From Oscillospiraceae bacterium (GTDB lineage: Bacteria; Bacillota; Clostridia; Oscillospirales; Ruminococcaceae): a DNA stretch of 19,021 nucleotides. Below, one piece after another: positions 5,352 through 12,033 of this stretch (position 1 is its first letter; every line of letters starts with the position of its first letter). The notes below the pieces were generated by a model, which saw nothing but the letters and a program-made list of their open reading frames with translations, was not told the DNA's origin and ran no database searches. The DNA lies in assembly GCA_902362965.1 (NCBI GenBank), contig CABIYQ010000008.1, positions 81,148 to 100,168 on the forward strand, given 5' to 3'. Both the position numbers and the translations under genes were made by a program.

Positions 5352-5626
5352 CTATGCCGCCAAACGCTCCATTTCTGCCTTTGCGGAATCGTAGGTTGCA
5401 TGGGCGTAATAGTTCAGCGTCATTGTGATGTTGGCGTGCCCCATGATATACTGCAACGCCTTGGGATTCATGCCTGCATTGGCTAACCGAGTGCAGAATG
5501 TGTGTCTGAGGATATGGGGCGTGATATTCGGAAGCTGCTCTTTGTTCTGCTTGTTGTACTTCTTCACAAGCCCTTTCAGCATACTCTCATAGTTGGCTGA
5601 CACCTTGGGCATACCGTACTTTTCGA
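5352..5626 (-). pseudogene. Tyrosine recombinase (phage/Tn916-type integrase), C-terminal fragment
   Basis: About 90 residues remain of the catalytic domain: KYGMPKVSANYESMLK, then TPHILRHTFCTRLANAG with the His-X-X-Arg box (His40, Arg43), then GHANITMTLNYYAH with the third His and the nucleophilic Tyr (75 or 76). A complete enzyme has about 380 residues, with an arm-binding domain, a core-binding domain and the first catalytic Arg; all are missing. The apparent start at 5633 is a GTG inside joined sequence and is not a real start. Upstream the frame runs into a truncated IS3 orfB. It is probably the integrase of the prophage that continues at 6121. Confidence 0.85.
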
Positions 5627-5795
5627 TTATCACAGTAAACTTTGAATATTTTTGACTTCAGAATATTGTTTTCTATTTCACGGTTGGACGCTTTATGATT
5701 TAAAATGCTGTAATATGTGCTTCTGGCTACCTTCAAAACTTTGCACAGAAGTTTGATGGAATGCTCCTTTGAAAGCCTACTCTTTCCCGGATTCC
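5627..5795 (-). pseudogene. IS3 orfB transposase, N-terminal fragment
   Basis: A minus-strand frame encodes SRLSKEHSIKLLCKVLKV, then ARSTYYSILNHKASNREIEN, then NILKSKIFKVYCDN, which matches the HTH_21 region at the start of IS3-family OrfB proteins. The DDE catalytic core is missing. The homology stops where the integrase fragment begins. The frame relative to orfA does not fit the usual -1 slippage directly, so a small indel may also be present. Confidence 0.7.
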
Positions 5796-6055
5796 CTTGA
5801 GAAGATAGCCATTGCTTTTTTTAATATTATATTTTCCTCCTCAAGCAAGGCTAATTTCTTTTGCATTTTTTTGATTTCAGCCATGGTCATGGTTTCAGTT
5901 TCTGAAACCTGGACTTTTGTATATTTTTTGATCCATTTATGCAGCGTGGAACTGCTCATTCCGTATTCTTTGCATATCTGCGTACTGCTTTTTCCGGATT
6001 CATACAAGCTTACTATGCTTTGCTTGAATTCCTCTGTATACTTGGTGTTTTCCAT
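5777..6055 (-). CDS. IS3-family transposase OrfA
   Basis: This 92-residue protein has an N-terminal helix-turn-helix (YTEEFKQSIVSLYESGKSST to SSTLHKWIKKY, residues 6-45) that binds the IS ends. A C-terminal leucine-zipper helix (MAEIKKMQKKLALLEEENIILKKAM) follows. This is the standard OrfA of the IS3 family, normally joined to OrfB by frameshifting. GGAGAG lies before the ATG, and a candidate TATAAT lies about 30 bases upstream. Without a full OrfB it could at most act as a DNA-binding regulator of related elements. Confidence 0.88.
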   Translation of the reverse strand: MENTKYTEEFKQSIVSLYESGKSSTQICKEYGMSSSTLHKWIKKYTKVQVSETETMTMAEIKKMQKKLALLEEENIILKKAMAIFSRESGKE

Positions 6056-6144
6056 GTGTTTCTCTCCTTTTTTTATTATTATACCATCTTTCGCTTTTTG
6101 CTGTCCACTTTTTTAGTATAGCACCAATAAGGAGGGGGGCAGAT

Positions 6145-7207
6145 ATGCCGAAGGCGGAACAAAGTCTAAATGATTTGCTTCATGAGATACGGCGAATAGA
6201 GCAAAGCCGTGAAGTGCTTACCGAAAAGAAAATACGAAAGATTTATAAGCAGTTATTATAATCCGGTAAGCGGTTTGACATTGCCTGATATTCTTGAGAA
6301 AAATCGTAAAGAGGTAATTTACGATATCAAGCAGCAGGTCAATATAGGATTGATGAACGGTGACAGATATGAGACAACTGCCAAAAAAGTAGCTGAGAGA
6401 CTTGATATAAGCTATGGTAAAGCGACTAATATTGTACGTACTGAAACGCACAGAGTAACCGAAAGCGGCTTTATGGACTGTGCAAAAGACATATCAGATT
6501 CCCTTGACGGTTCAGGACTTGTTTATACTGCTGCGTGGCGTACAATGAAAGATGAGCGTGTACGTCCTCAGCACAGGTATCGTACTAAATCAGGCTGGAA
6601 AACTTCAATTAGCCGTAATGGTGCTAATCATCAGAAAATGGAGGGTGTTATAATACAGGTTGGTGATAAATTCCAGCTTGAGCCAAATGTATATGCAGAA
6701 TGTCCATCTACTAGCGGTACGGCATGAAATGACTGCCGTTGCAGATGTTTCCTTGAATATACTTTGATGAGTGTAGAAAAATTTGAAGAATTAACTGCTA
6801 AATCTGTTGACAAATCAGGTGGAAGTGGTATAATGAAAGTAGATAAAAGTAAACTATCAGCATATATCGGAAAACCCATTACTGAAAATGATAATCAACA
6901 TGTCAGAGAATGGTATTATGCAAATGTAAATGATATACCGAACCAAATTGATAAAACAAAATCGTTTGAAGAACAAGTGAAACAAGCATTTGAACTACGT
7001 AATAAATATAAGCATGAAGCACGTGTTGCTATGGCTGATGAAGAAACAGCAAATCTTCTTGAGTTAAAGCGTCCAGCACCAACTTTTGAAAAATTATTAA
7101 AAGATAAAATGAACCGTAAATCAATGTCTAAAGAGGAAGCGTTAAGAGATATACTTGAAACAGCTGCAAAAACTAATTCAGATGTGAATAAGGAATTTGG
7201 GTTATAA
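6145..7207 (+). pseudogene. MuF/SPP1 gp7-like minor head protein with C-terminal candidate toxin domain, broken
   Basis: GGAGGGGGG precedes ATG 6145, which opens a 38-codon start (MPKAEQSLNDLLHEIRRIEQ to IYKQLL*). The main MuF homology follows in another frame from about 6250: YNPVSGLTLPDILEKNRKEV, AERLDISYGKATNIVRTETH. A segment is therefore deleted out of frame. At 6725 an in-frame TGA interrupts GTA*NDCRCRCFLEYTLM, the Cys-rich end of the MuF domain; one base change from AGA would explain it. After the linker SGGSGIMKVDKSK, a C-terminal domain of about 120 residues (HVREWYYANVNDIP...FEEQVKQAFELRNKYKHEAR...NKEFGL) runs to 7207. Temperate-phage MuF proteins often carry polymorphic toxins there. 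The toxin family is not recognised with certainty. Confidence 0.72.
6807..6834 (+). promoter_or_regulatory. Consensus promoter inside the MuF gene, upstream of the immunity gene
   Basis: TTGACA (6807-6812), a 16-base spacer and TATAAT (6829-6834) lie exactly at the linker between MuF and the C-terminal domain. Transcription would begin near 6841, pass the toxin-domain codons and reach the candidate immunity gene at 7221 and its terminator at 7459-7482. It could keep immunity expressed in the lysogen. A chance match within coding sequence is possible. Confidence 0.5.
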
Positions 7208-7220
7208 GGAGGATATAGAT

Positions 7221-7460
7221 ATGACTAAATATGATTACAATATTTATCCTGATAATAGTCCACAAAAATTTAAAGAAACTTGTAAAAAAATTGAAAAAGC
7301 CTTTCCAAATGCTAATAAACGTAAACTTTTAATTGATGTGGATGGTTCAACAATACAAACATATTCTGAAAACAGCAAAGATATTGACGTATATGATGAT
7401 TACGATATCGGTGCTGTATTTGTTAAATCAGAAATAAATCTTGATTCAATATTTGCGTAA
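7221..7460 (+). CDS. Candidate immunity protein for the MuF toxin domain
   Basis: This 79-residue acidic protein begins MTKYDYNIYPDNSPQKFKET and ends with SKDIDVYDDYDIGAVFVKSE and INLDSIFA. I do not recognise the family. AAGGAGG lies eight bases before ATG 7221, so this start is preferred over the in-frame ATG at 7197, which overlaps the MuF end and has no such site. It follows the MuF C-terminal domain by 13 bases and ends in its own terminator, whereas the head operon would normally continue. Small acidic genes directly after polymorphic toxins are usually immunity proteins that bind and block the toxin. The function is inferred from context only. Confidence 0.5.
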   Translation: MTKYDYNIYPDNSPQKFKETCKKIEKAFPNANKRKLLIDVDGSTIQTYSENSKDIDVYDDYDIGAVFVKSEINLDSIFA

Positions 7461-7482
7461 CCGCCCATGAGGCGGTTTTCTT
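7459..7482 (+). terminator. Terminator after the candidate immunity gene
   Basis: AACCGCC (7459-7465) pairs with GGCGGTT (7471-7477) around CATGA, followed by TTCTTA. The stem begins inside the stop codon of the immunity gene. Confidence 0.75.
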
Positions 7483-7506
7483 ATATCCAAAATTCAATAA
7501 GTTTAT

Positions 7507-7536
7507 TAGCATCTCTTAAAGAGGTGCTATTTTTAT
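7507..7536 (+). terminator. Second terminator before the scaffold gene
   Basis: TAGCATCTC (7507-7515) pairs with GAGGTGCTA (7521-7529) with one G-U pair, followed by TTTTTA. Together with the hairpin at 7459-7482 it isolates the immunity gene from the downstream head genes. A smaller GTGCG/CGCAC hairpin lies just after 7580. No promoter was seen before the scaffold gene. Confidence 0.7.
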
Positions 7537-7649
7537 ACCCAAAATCAAAAGTAACCCATCGAGCAATTAACGCCCGACAAGTCCCGTGCGGTCACGCACT
7601 GCCCTGAGCAAGGCGTAAAACTGCTTAGAAATTTAAATGGAGGTGCAAA

Positions 7650-8324
7650 ATGGGAGAAATTTTTAAAATTCCAATGCAATTTTTTGCAGAGGGAGGAGAA
7701 TCCGGTGCGGATTCTGGAACTGCTAATGGTAATATAAACGGTAATCAGGACAATAATGGTTCTGACAATAATGCCGACAGCAAAAGCAATAATACGCCAG
7801 ACCTTGACAAGCTTGTGCAAGCCAGAGCAGATAAACTTACTGCTGAAATTAGCAAGAAAAATGCCGCATTACAAAAAGAGCTTGACAATCTCAAAAAGGA
7901 AAAAATGACAGCTGAGGAACTTAAACAGCTTGAAATGTCCGAAAAGGAAAAGACTCTTGCGGAACGTGAAAAAGCGCTTAAGGACAAAGAAAACCGTCTG
8001 TTGGCTATTAAATCAATTAAAGCGGCAGGACTTGATGACGGTAGCGACAAGGCACTTGAGCTTGTCGATTTTATTATTGCCGATGATGAAGAATCAATTA
8101 ATAACAGGGTAAAAGCATTTGGCGATCTGGTAAAAAGATTTGTTGAGGACAAAGTTAATAAGACGTTTAAAGACAACGGCAGAAATCCGAACGGCGGTAA
8201 TTTGAACGGTAACGCAGAAAACGGAAATAAAAGTAATTCCGTTGCTGAAAGTCTGGGTAAAGCAAGGGCAGAAAAGCAAAAGCAGTCAAATGAAATTTTG
8301 AAGTATTACGGAGGAGGTAAGTAA
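7650..8324 (+). CDS. Phage scaffolding protein (DUF4355-like)
   Basis: The 224-residue protein begins MGEIFKIPMQFFAEGGESG, the usual head of this family. A low-complexity Asn/Gly/Asp stretch (residues 22-48) follows, then a long highly charged coiled coil (about 50-115, KLTAEISKKNAALQKELDNL and onward). The C-terminal part is basic and Asn-rich and ends ILKYYGGGK. Scaffolds of this type organise capsid assembly from inside the prohead and leave before packaging. GGAGGTG lies before the ATG. Position between the minor head gene and the capsid genes is canonical. The gene is open although the capsid gene it would serve is truncated. Confidence 0.85.
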   Translation: MGEIFKIPMQFFAEGGESGADSGTANGNINGNQDNNGSDNNADSKSNNTPDLDKLVQARADKLTAEISKKNAALQKELDNLKKEKMTAEELKQLEMSEKEKTLAEREKALKDKENRLLAIKSIKAAGLDDGSDKALELVDFIIADDEESINNRVKAFGDLVKRFVEDKVNKTFKDNGRNPNGGNLNGNAENGNKSNSVAESLGKARAEKQKQSNEILKYYGGGK

Positions 8325-8326
8325 TA

Positions 8327-8650
8327 ATGAAATTTACAAATACCAATATCACAAATACAAAAGAAATTCTTTATAACGATCATTATGTGGCTATACCTTA
8401 TGATTGTTCAAAATTAACAGCAGACAGTGACGGCATTATTAAAGCCGGTACTATCATACCAGCCAATGATGATACGGCAATCGGGGTGTTACTGCACGAT
8501 GTTAAAAAGACAGACGATCCTAATGGGACGGTTGTGATTCACGGTTTTATCAGGGCTGATAAATTACCTGAAAAGCCGTCCGAAGATACAACAGGTAACA
8601 CGCCGACTATCGGTGCAAAATCAGTACTAAAGCAGATTACTTTTATGTAA
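8327..8650 (+). CDS. Head decoration-like phage structural protein
   Basis: This 107-residue protein is rich in beta-forming residues: KEILYNDHYVAIPYD, IKAGTIIPANDDTAIGVLLH and GTVVIHGFIRADKLPEKP. The order of a start-up 'approach' strand, an 'IKAGTxIP' loop and a 'GVLLHDV' strand is typical of small proteins encoded between scaffold and major capsid protein in Firmicutes phages, annotated as head decoration or hypothetical. GGAGGTAAGTA precedes it and the ATG follows the scaffold stop by two bases. The role on the capsid surface is inference from position. Confidence 0.6.
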   Translation: MKFTNTNITNTKEILYNDHYVAIPYDCSKLTADSDGIIKAGTIIPANDDTAIGVLLHDVKKTDDPNGTVVIHGFIRADKLPEKPSEDTTGNTPTIGAKSVLKQITFM

Positions 8651-8665
8651 CAGGAGGTAACAAAC

Positions 8666-8908
8666 ATGAAATTATCAGACGTATTTACAGCTGAAACTAT
8701 TGCGCTTAATTATACAAATGCGGCAAGCAATGCTATTCCGTATCTAGGCACAGGGTTTTTTCCATCACAGAAAAAAGCGGGGTTAGACCTAAAATGGATT
8801 AAAGGGCACAATGGTCTTGCTGTATCTTTGATGCCATCAACATTTGATGCAAAATCTCAATATACGCTAAAGTATGTAAGTGCATTTAATAAGGAGACAG
8901 CTGTATGA
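8666..8908 (+). pseudogene. Major capsid protein, N-terminal stub
   Basis: The first 65 or so residues, MKLSDVFTAETIALNYTNAA, SNAIPYLGTGFFPSQKKAGL, DLKWIKGHNGLAVSLMPSTF, match the start of E-type phage major capsid proteins of about 340 residues. After FDAKSQYTLK the homology ends and the frame continues into YVSAFNKETAV and a stop. The following ATG overlaps the stop (ATGA) and has AAGGAGA upstream, so this short tail looks like the end of a different phage gene. A deletion has probably joined the capsid start to a gene just before the tape measure, removing the rest of the capsid and the sheath/tube genes. Confidence 0.75.
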
Positions 8909-9132
8909 TAGTTGCCGCAACCGATGCAATAGTATCCGTTGATTCTTCACTGAACAAAACTAACAGATGCCTCCAATCTCTAGATGTATTGGAGCTGTCC
9001 GAAAGAAAATCCGAGGCTGTTCCTGTTGTTGAGCATACTGCAATTTTTTCGGGTGACGGTCAACTACAATACCCACCGACTGCTGTACGACAGCGCCCGT
9101 TGCAACACCTGCAACAAGACTTTTTATGTTGA
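8905..9132 (+). pseudogene. Small open frame at a rearrangement, possibly the start of the tape-measure gene
   Basis: ATG 8905 has AAGGAGA seven bases upstream and overlaps the previous stop. The first 20 or so residues (MIVAATDAIVSVDSSLNKTN) look like a normal phage protein start. From about residue 50 onward the frame passes over sequence whose opposite strand encodes tape-measure protein, so the second half (QLQYPPTAVRQRPLQHLQQ) is not natural protein. I suggest the start belongs to a tail gene cut by the inversion. The family is not recognised. Confidence 0.35.
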
Positions 9133-9307
9133 ACAGCTTTGAAGTTATAGAATCTGCGGCACTGCTTATATTACTAGCCACAGATTTAATTTTACTTCCA
9201 ACATTACTAAACGCAGTTTTAATATTTGAAGCTACTTTTTGCGCACCTGAACCTAAGCTTTTAAATCCGGATAAAACAGAACTTGCACCGGATTTTATAC
9301 TTGGCAT
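9060..9307 (-). pseudogene. Tail tape-measure fragment, inverted
   Basis: The minus strand encodes MPSIKSGASSVLSGFKSLGS, GAQKVASNIKTAFSNVGSKI, KSVASNISSAADSITSKLFN and IKSLVAGVATGAVVQQSVGI, a repetitive Ser/Ala/Lys helical sequence leading to a Gly/Ala hydrophobic segment, as near the N-terminus of many tape-measure proteins. The rest of the same protein lies on the plus strand from 9353, so a piece of about 0.3 kb has been inverted. The bases between 9307 and 9350 hold the second inversion joint. Confidence 0.65.
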
Positions 9308-9352
9308 TTGCCTGCATAAAAATCAATTCAGCAGTTTTATATACATTTGTAG

Positions 9353-10384
9353 AAGAATTATACCCTGCATCAAAATATTACTTCACAATTTGAGGTTCTT
9401 CTTGGCAGTGCAGAAAAGGCGAATGAACGTGTAAGTTAATTAACTGATTTTGCAGGTATGACACCGTTTACTCGTGATGAAATCTTTGCGGCTAGTAAGC
9501 AATTGCAAGTGTTTACAGGTGATGCACTTTCCACAGGAGACAGCTTACGAATAATCGGTGATGTTGCGGCAGGAACAGGACAGCAATTTGAAGATGTGGC
9601 TTTGTGGACTGGACGATTGTATGATGCTATGAAATCAGGTCGTACAGTAGGTGAAATGACTTCACGACTACAGGAAATGGGCGCTATTTCAGGTGAGGAT
9701 AGAACAAAGATTGAAAATCTTATGCAAAACGGCTCGTTAGTCAAATACATTGGACGAAATAGTGTTGTAAATATGCAAATTCAATCATTTAACCACAGCC
9801 ACTCGAACACTATAGCAGGTGGCTGCGATTTTGATATGACTCTTAGAGTTGTAAGGATTGCCCAACCGTCATATAAATCAACCTCAACAAAATCAAACAA
9901 CAATACTAATAAGACATCGACAACGCCTAAATCGACATCTATAAAAACAGGTGATGTTGTCATTTTTACAGGCGGAAACGTGTATGTATCATCAACTGCT
10001 TCTCAGCCTGCGGCAAACAGGGGAAAAAGTACATGTAAAGTAACGATTATCAATACTAATAAGCACCCCTATCATTTAATTTCAAATGATGGGGGAAAAG
10101 TTTATGGTTGGGTTGATAAAGCAAATGTGCAGACCAAAAGCAGTACTACAACAAAAGCTACTACTTCAAAAAGCACAAAACAAGTAACGAGCGGAGATAA
10201 TAAAGCCGTATATCATACTGTAAAAAAAGGAAATACAGTATGGGGACTTGTTAACAATAATTATAAGTCATTAGGGAAATCTGTCCAATGGGTGATTGAC
10301 AACAACCCTAAATGCTTTTCAAAAAAAGGTGATCCTACCACATTAATTGTAGGTTCAAAGTTGCTAATGGGATATAAAAACTGA
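9353..10384 (+). pseudogene. Tape-measure / LysM tail-protein chimera
   Basis: One frame is open from 9353. The first part, QNITSQFEVLLGSAEKANER, then VS*LTDFAGMTPFTRDEIFA and SLRIIGDVAAGTGQQFEDVA to IENLMQNGS (about 9750), is tape-measure protein. TAA at 9437-9439 replaces the Lys codon expected in VSKLTDF. At about 9740-9750 the frame joins the C-terminal half of an XkdP-like tail protein: FNHSHSNTIAGGCDFDMTLR, a Thr/Ser/Asn linker, an SH3-like domain (IKTGDVVIFTGGNVYVSS to KVYGWVDKANV) and a LysM domain (YHTVKKGNTVWGLVNNNYKS to LIVGSKLLMGYKN). ATG 9458 would give 308 residues but has no good ribosome site. Most of the tape measure and the start of the LysM gene are deleted. Confidence 0.78.
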
Positions 10385-10401
10385 AATTTTAAGATAAACA
10401 G

Positions 10402-10430
10402 TTGACATATTTCAATAATTGATGTATAAT
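10402..10430 (+). promoter_or_regulatory. Antitoxin promoter, copy 2
   Basis: TTGACA (10402-10407), a 17-base spacer and TATAAT (10425-10430). The spacer differs slightly from copy 1 while both boxes are unchanged. Confidence 0.85.
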
Positions 10431-10436
10431 AATAAA

Positions 10437-10526
10437 AAAGGGGCATACCGATAGACGGTCGCTCCCAGATAAGTAAACTAAATAAATAGTCGCCTTATGA
10501 TTTGGAAGTCAGGCGGCTATTTCCTT
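10437..10526 (+). ncRNA. Putative antisense antitoxin RNA, copy 2
   Basis: Expected to run from near 10437 to the hairpin ending at 10522, about 90 nt. The 5' hairpin region (GGGGCATACC...GCTCCC) is identical to copy 1. The following 45 bases, which pair with the toxin mRNA tail, differ strongly. Ends are inferred. Confidence 0.58.
10484..10522. terminator. Bidirectional terminator-like hairpin, copy 2
   Basis: AAATAGTCGCCT (10484-10495) pairs with AGGCGGCTATTT (10511-10522), including one T-G wobble. Relative to copy 1, an A-T pair has become G-C through changes in both arms and the loop has been replaced, so pairing is preserved despite sequence change. Confidence 0.65.
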
Positions 10527-10615
10527 TTATGAAAGATTGCGTACATAAATGTTGCAAATGCTATAAAGACAGATGCAAATTGGAATAATTCACTCCATGT
10601 TACGTAATTATTCAT
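10517..10615 (-). CDS. Small hydrophobic toxin peptide, copy 2
   Basis: This ORF encodes 32 residues identical to the peptide at 1236-1334, ending in TAG instead of TAA, with Ile and Tyr codons changed silently near the end. The ribosome site is again inside the CTCCC-GGAA-GGGAG hairpin (10625-10638). Its leader is about 54 bases shorter than that of copy 1. Predicted membrane-acting type I toxin; the function is inferred from the peptide form and the convergent antisense layout. Confidence 0.72.
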   Translation of the reverse strand: MNNYVTWSELFQFASVFIAFATFMYAIFHKRK

Positions 10616-10680
10616 AGTAAATCACTCCCTTCCGGGAGCAGGATTGACCGCCTACCGTTTCAGGTATGCCCATAAACATT

Positions 10681-10709
10681 ATTATACTATAATCGGCATA
10701 ATATGTCAA
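10681..10709 (-). promoter_or_regulatory. Toxin promoter, copy 2
   Basis: Minus strand: TTGACA (10709-10704), a 17-base spacer and TATAAT (10686-10681), identical to copy 1. Confidence 0.85.
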
Positions 10710-10711
10710 TA

Positions 10712-10740
10712 TGCACTCTGTTTAACAGGGTGCATTTTTT
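10712..10740 (+). terminator. Terminator at right edge of the toxin-antitoxin unit, copy 2
   Basis: TGCACTCTG (10712-10720) pairs with CAGGGTGCA (10726-10734), followed by TTTTTT. It lies upstream of the whole baseplate block. Confidence 0.8.
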
Positions 10741-10796
10741 ATATCTGAATTAAAAGAAGCGGGGGAGAAAATCATGAGAATGGAGGTAACAGTATT

Positions 10797-11126
10797 ATGC
10801 GTGACAGGATAGAAATCACAAAGGAACTTATACCTTATACCTTCGAGATTTCTTTAGCAGATGAAATTTTCACCATAACGGTAAATTATAACGCTTATGC
10901 TGATATGTTTACATTTTCTCTTGAAAAAGACGGTGAAACAGTTTGCGCAGGAGAACCTATAATTTACGGTATACCGTTGTGGAAAGATGTTTTTGTATGC
11001 GGTAAATATCCGGAGGTTGAAATTATTCCTATTGATGAAAGTGGGAACATGAGCAGTGTTACGTTTGAAAACTTAAATGAAACGGTATTTTTAACTATTG
11101 ATAATGCAGGTGATGAATATGTCTAG
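10797..11126 (+). CDS. Phage baseplate plug protein (Pam3 gp18-like)
   Basis: This 109-residue, beta-rich protein has the segments FEISLADEIFTITVNYNAYA, DMFTFSLEKDGETVCAGEPI and YGIPLWKDVF. The order of an N-terminal 'xFxIxLxxxxFxIxVxYN' strand pair, a 'VCAGxxIIYGIPL' turn and a following 'PEVEIIPID' strand resembles small baseplate plug proteins encoded between the tape-measure/LysM genes and the hub gene in contractile-tailed phages. AATGGAGGTAA precedes the ATG. The stop overlaps the start of the hub gene by eight bases. Confidence 0.6.
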   Translation: MRDRIEITKELIPYTFEISLADEIFTITVNYNAYADMFTFSLEKDGETVCAGEPIIYGIPLWKDVFVCGKYPEVEIIPIDESGNMSSVTFENLNETVFLTIDNAGDEYV

Positions 11127-12024
11127 GGTAATAACGCAAAAATCTTCGGGTACTACGCAAAGTATGCTTGTTAAAGCAACAAAAGATTGGAGCGAAGATT
11201 TAAAAAAATTCAGCATAGAACCTAAAGGAGTGTTTGGCAGCACAGCGACTGTAAAATGCGGGAATGTAATGATAAAGTCGGATAATTTAGACATTGAATT
11301 TACTGTTCCGTTTGACGATGATATGGAAGCCAATGAAGCTGAAATTATTGTATATAATCTTTCGACTGCTACAATAAATAATCTGAAAATAAAATCAGGT
11401 ATTTCAATTGAAGCAGGGTATAAAAATGATACGGGAGTAATTTTTAAAGGCTTTATAAATAAGGTTACTACCCGTCATGAAGGAGCGGATAAGATAACAA
11501 CAATCAAATGTTTAGATGATGTTACTAAGCGAACTGTTGAAAATTTATCATTTGCTCAAAACACAAAAGCTAGTTATATTTTAAAAACGTTGATTGACAA
11601 AACGGGAATACCGACAGCGGTTTTTAAAATGAGACGTGATTATACGTATAAGAACGAGCAGACAGTTGACGGGGATTTAATGGAAAACATTAAAAAATAT
11701 GCACAAGTCTGCGGCGTTTCGGTGTATGTAAATAAAGGGAAGATATATGCAAGGCATATCAAGGACGGCGATAACATTAATTTTACTGTTCAGGCAAGCA
11801 CCGGAATGATAGGAAGTCCTGAGCCATACGAAGAAGAAATGACAGCGGAGGATTTCAAGGAAACTATAAACGGGTATAACATAACCATGCTGTTACAGCA
11901 CCGTATGACAACGGCGGCGATAATAAACCTATCAAGTGAAATTGCAAAAGGAAAATTCAGAGTGAGAAGCGGTACGCATACATTTTCATCAAGTGAATGC
12001 ACAACGACCATAAGCGTATTTTGA
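11119..12024 (+). CDS. Phage baseplate hub protein (XkdQ / gp27-like)
   Basis: The 301-residue protein contains VKCGNVMIKSDNLDIEFTVP, then EAEIIVYNLSTATINNLKIK and IFKGFINKVTTRHEGADKIT, then TKASYILKTLIDKTGIP and YAQVCGVSVYVNKGKIYARH. These are features of XkdQ and late-control-D/gp27-type hub proteins that form the ring at the tail tip. I place the start at ATG 11119 because GCAGGTGA lies at the right distance; the frame is open further upstream to a TTG at 11098. It overlaps the plug gene by eight bases and is followed after nine bases by the spike gene. Confidence 0.75.
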   Translation: MSRVITQKSSGTTQSMLVKATKDWSEDLKKFSIEPKGVFGSTATVKCGNVMIKSDNLDIEFTVPFDDDMEANEAEIIVYNLSTATINNLKIKSGISIEAGYKNDTGVIFKGFINKVTTRHEGADKITTIKCLDDVTKRTVENLSFAQNTKASYILKTLIDKTGIPTAVFKMRRDYTYKNEQTVDGDLMENIKKYAQVCGVSVYVNKGKIYARHIKDGDNINFTVQASTGMIGSPEPYEEEMTAEDFKETINGYNITMLLQHRMTTAAIINLSSEIAKGKFRVRSGTHTFSSSECTTTISVF

Positions 12025-12033
12025 GGTGTAAAA

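Larger units (their letters stand above)
5627..6120 (-). mobile_element. Truncated IS3-family insertion element
   Basis: It contains a complete orfA (5777-6055) and only the start of orfB. The outer end lies near 6105-6120, where the minus strand reads CTAAAAAAGTGGACAGC, similar to IS3-family termini. The inner end, with most of the DDE transposase, is missing, and orfB homology runs directly into integrase sequence near 5625. The element cannot move by itself. Confidence 0.75.
10396..10751. repeat. Type I toxin-antitoxin unit, copy 2 (356 bp)
   Basis: It has the same components and order as 1117-1524, placed between the LysM chimera and the baseplate plug gene. It lacks the 54-bp leader insert. 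Outside the antisense overlap (10466-10511) it is nearly identical to copy 1. It accounts for the non-coding gap from 10385 to 10796. Confidence 0.75.

Noticed and set aside
5277..5486. 69-codon plus-strand open frame
   Set aside because: It is the complement of the integrase 3' end and has no coding features.
6209..6727. Complete minor head gene starting at 6209
   Set aside because: The first residues (MKCLPKRKYERFISS) are the shifted frame of the real start at 6145, and the conserved Cys-rich motif continues in the same frame after the TGA at 6725, so it is a broken gene.
7745..8176. 143-codon minus-strand open frame opposite the scaffold gene
   Set aside because: Ser/Leu-rich low-complexity product expected from the complement of Lys/Glu/Asp codons in the scaffold coiled coil.
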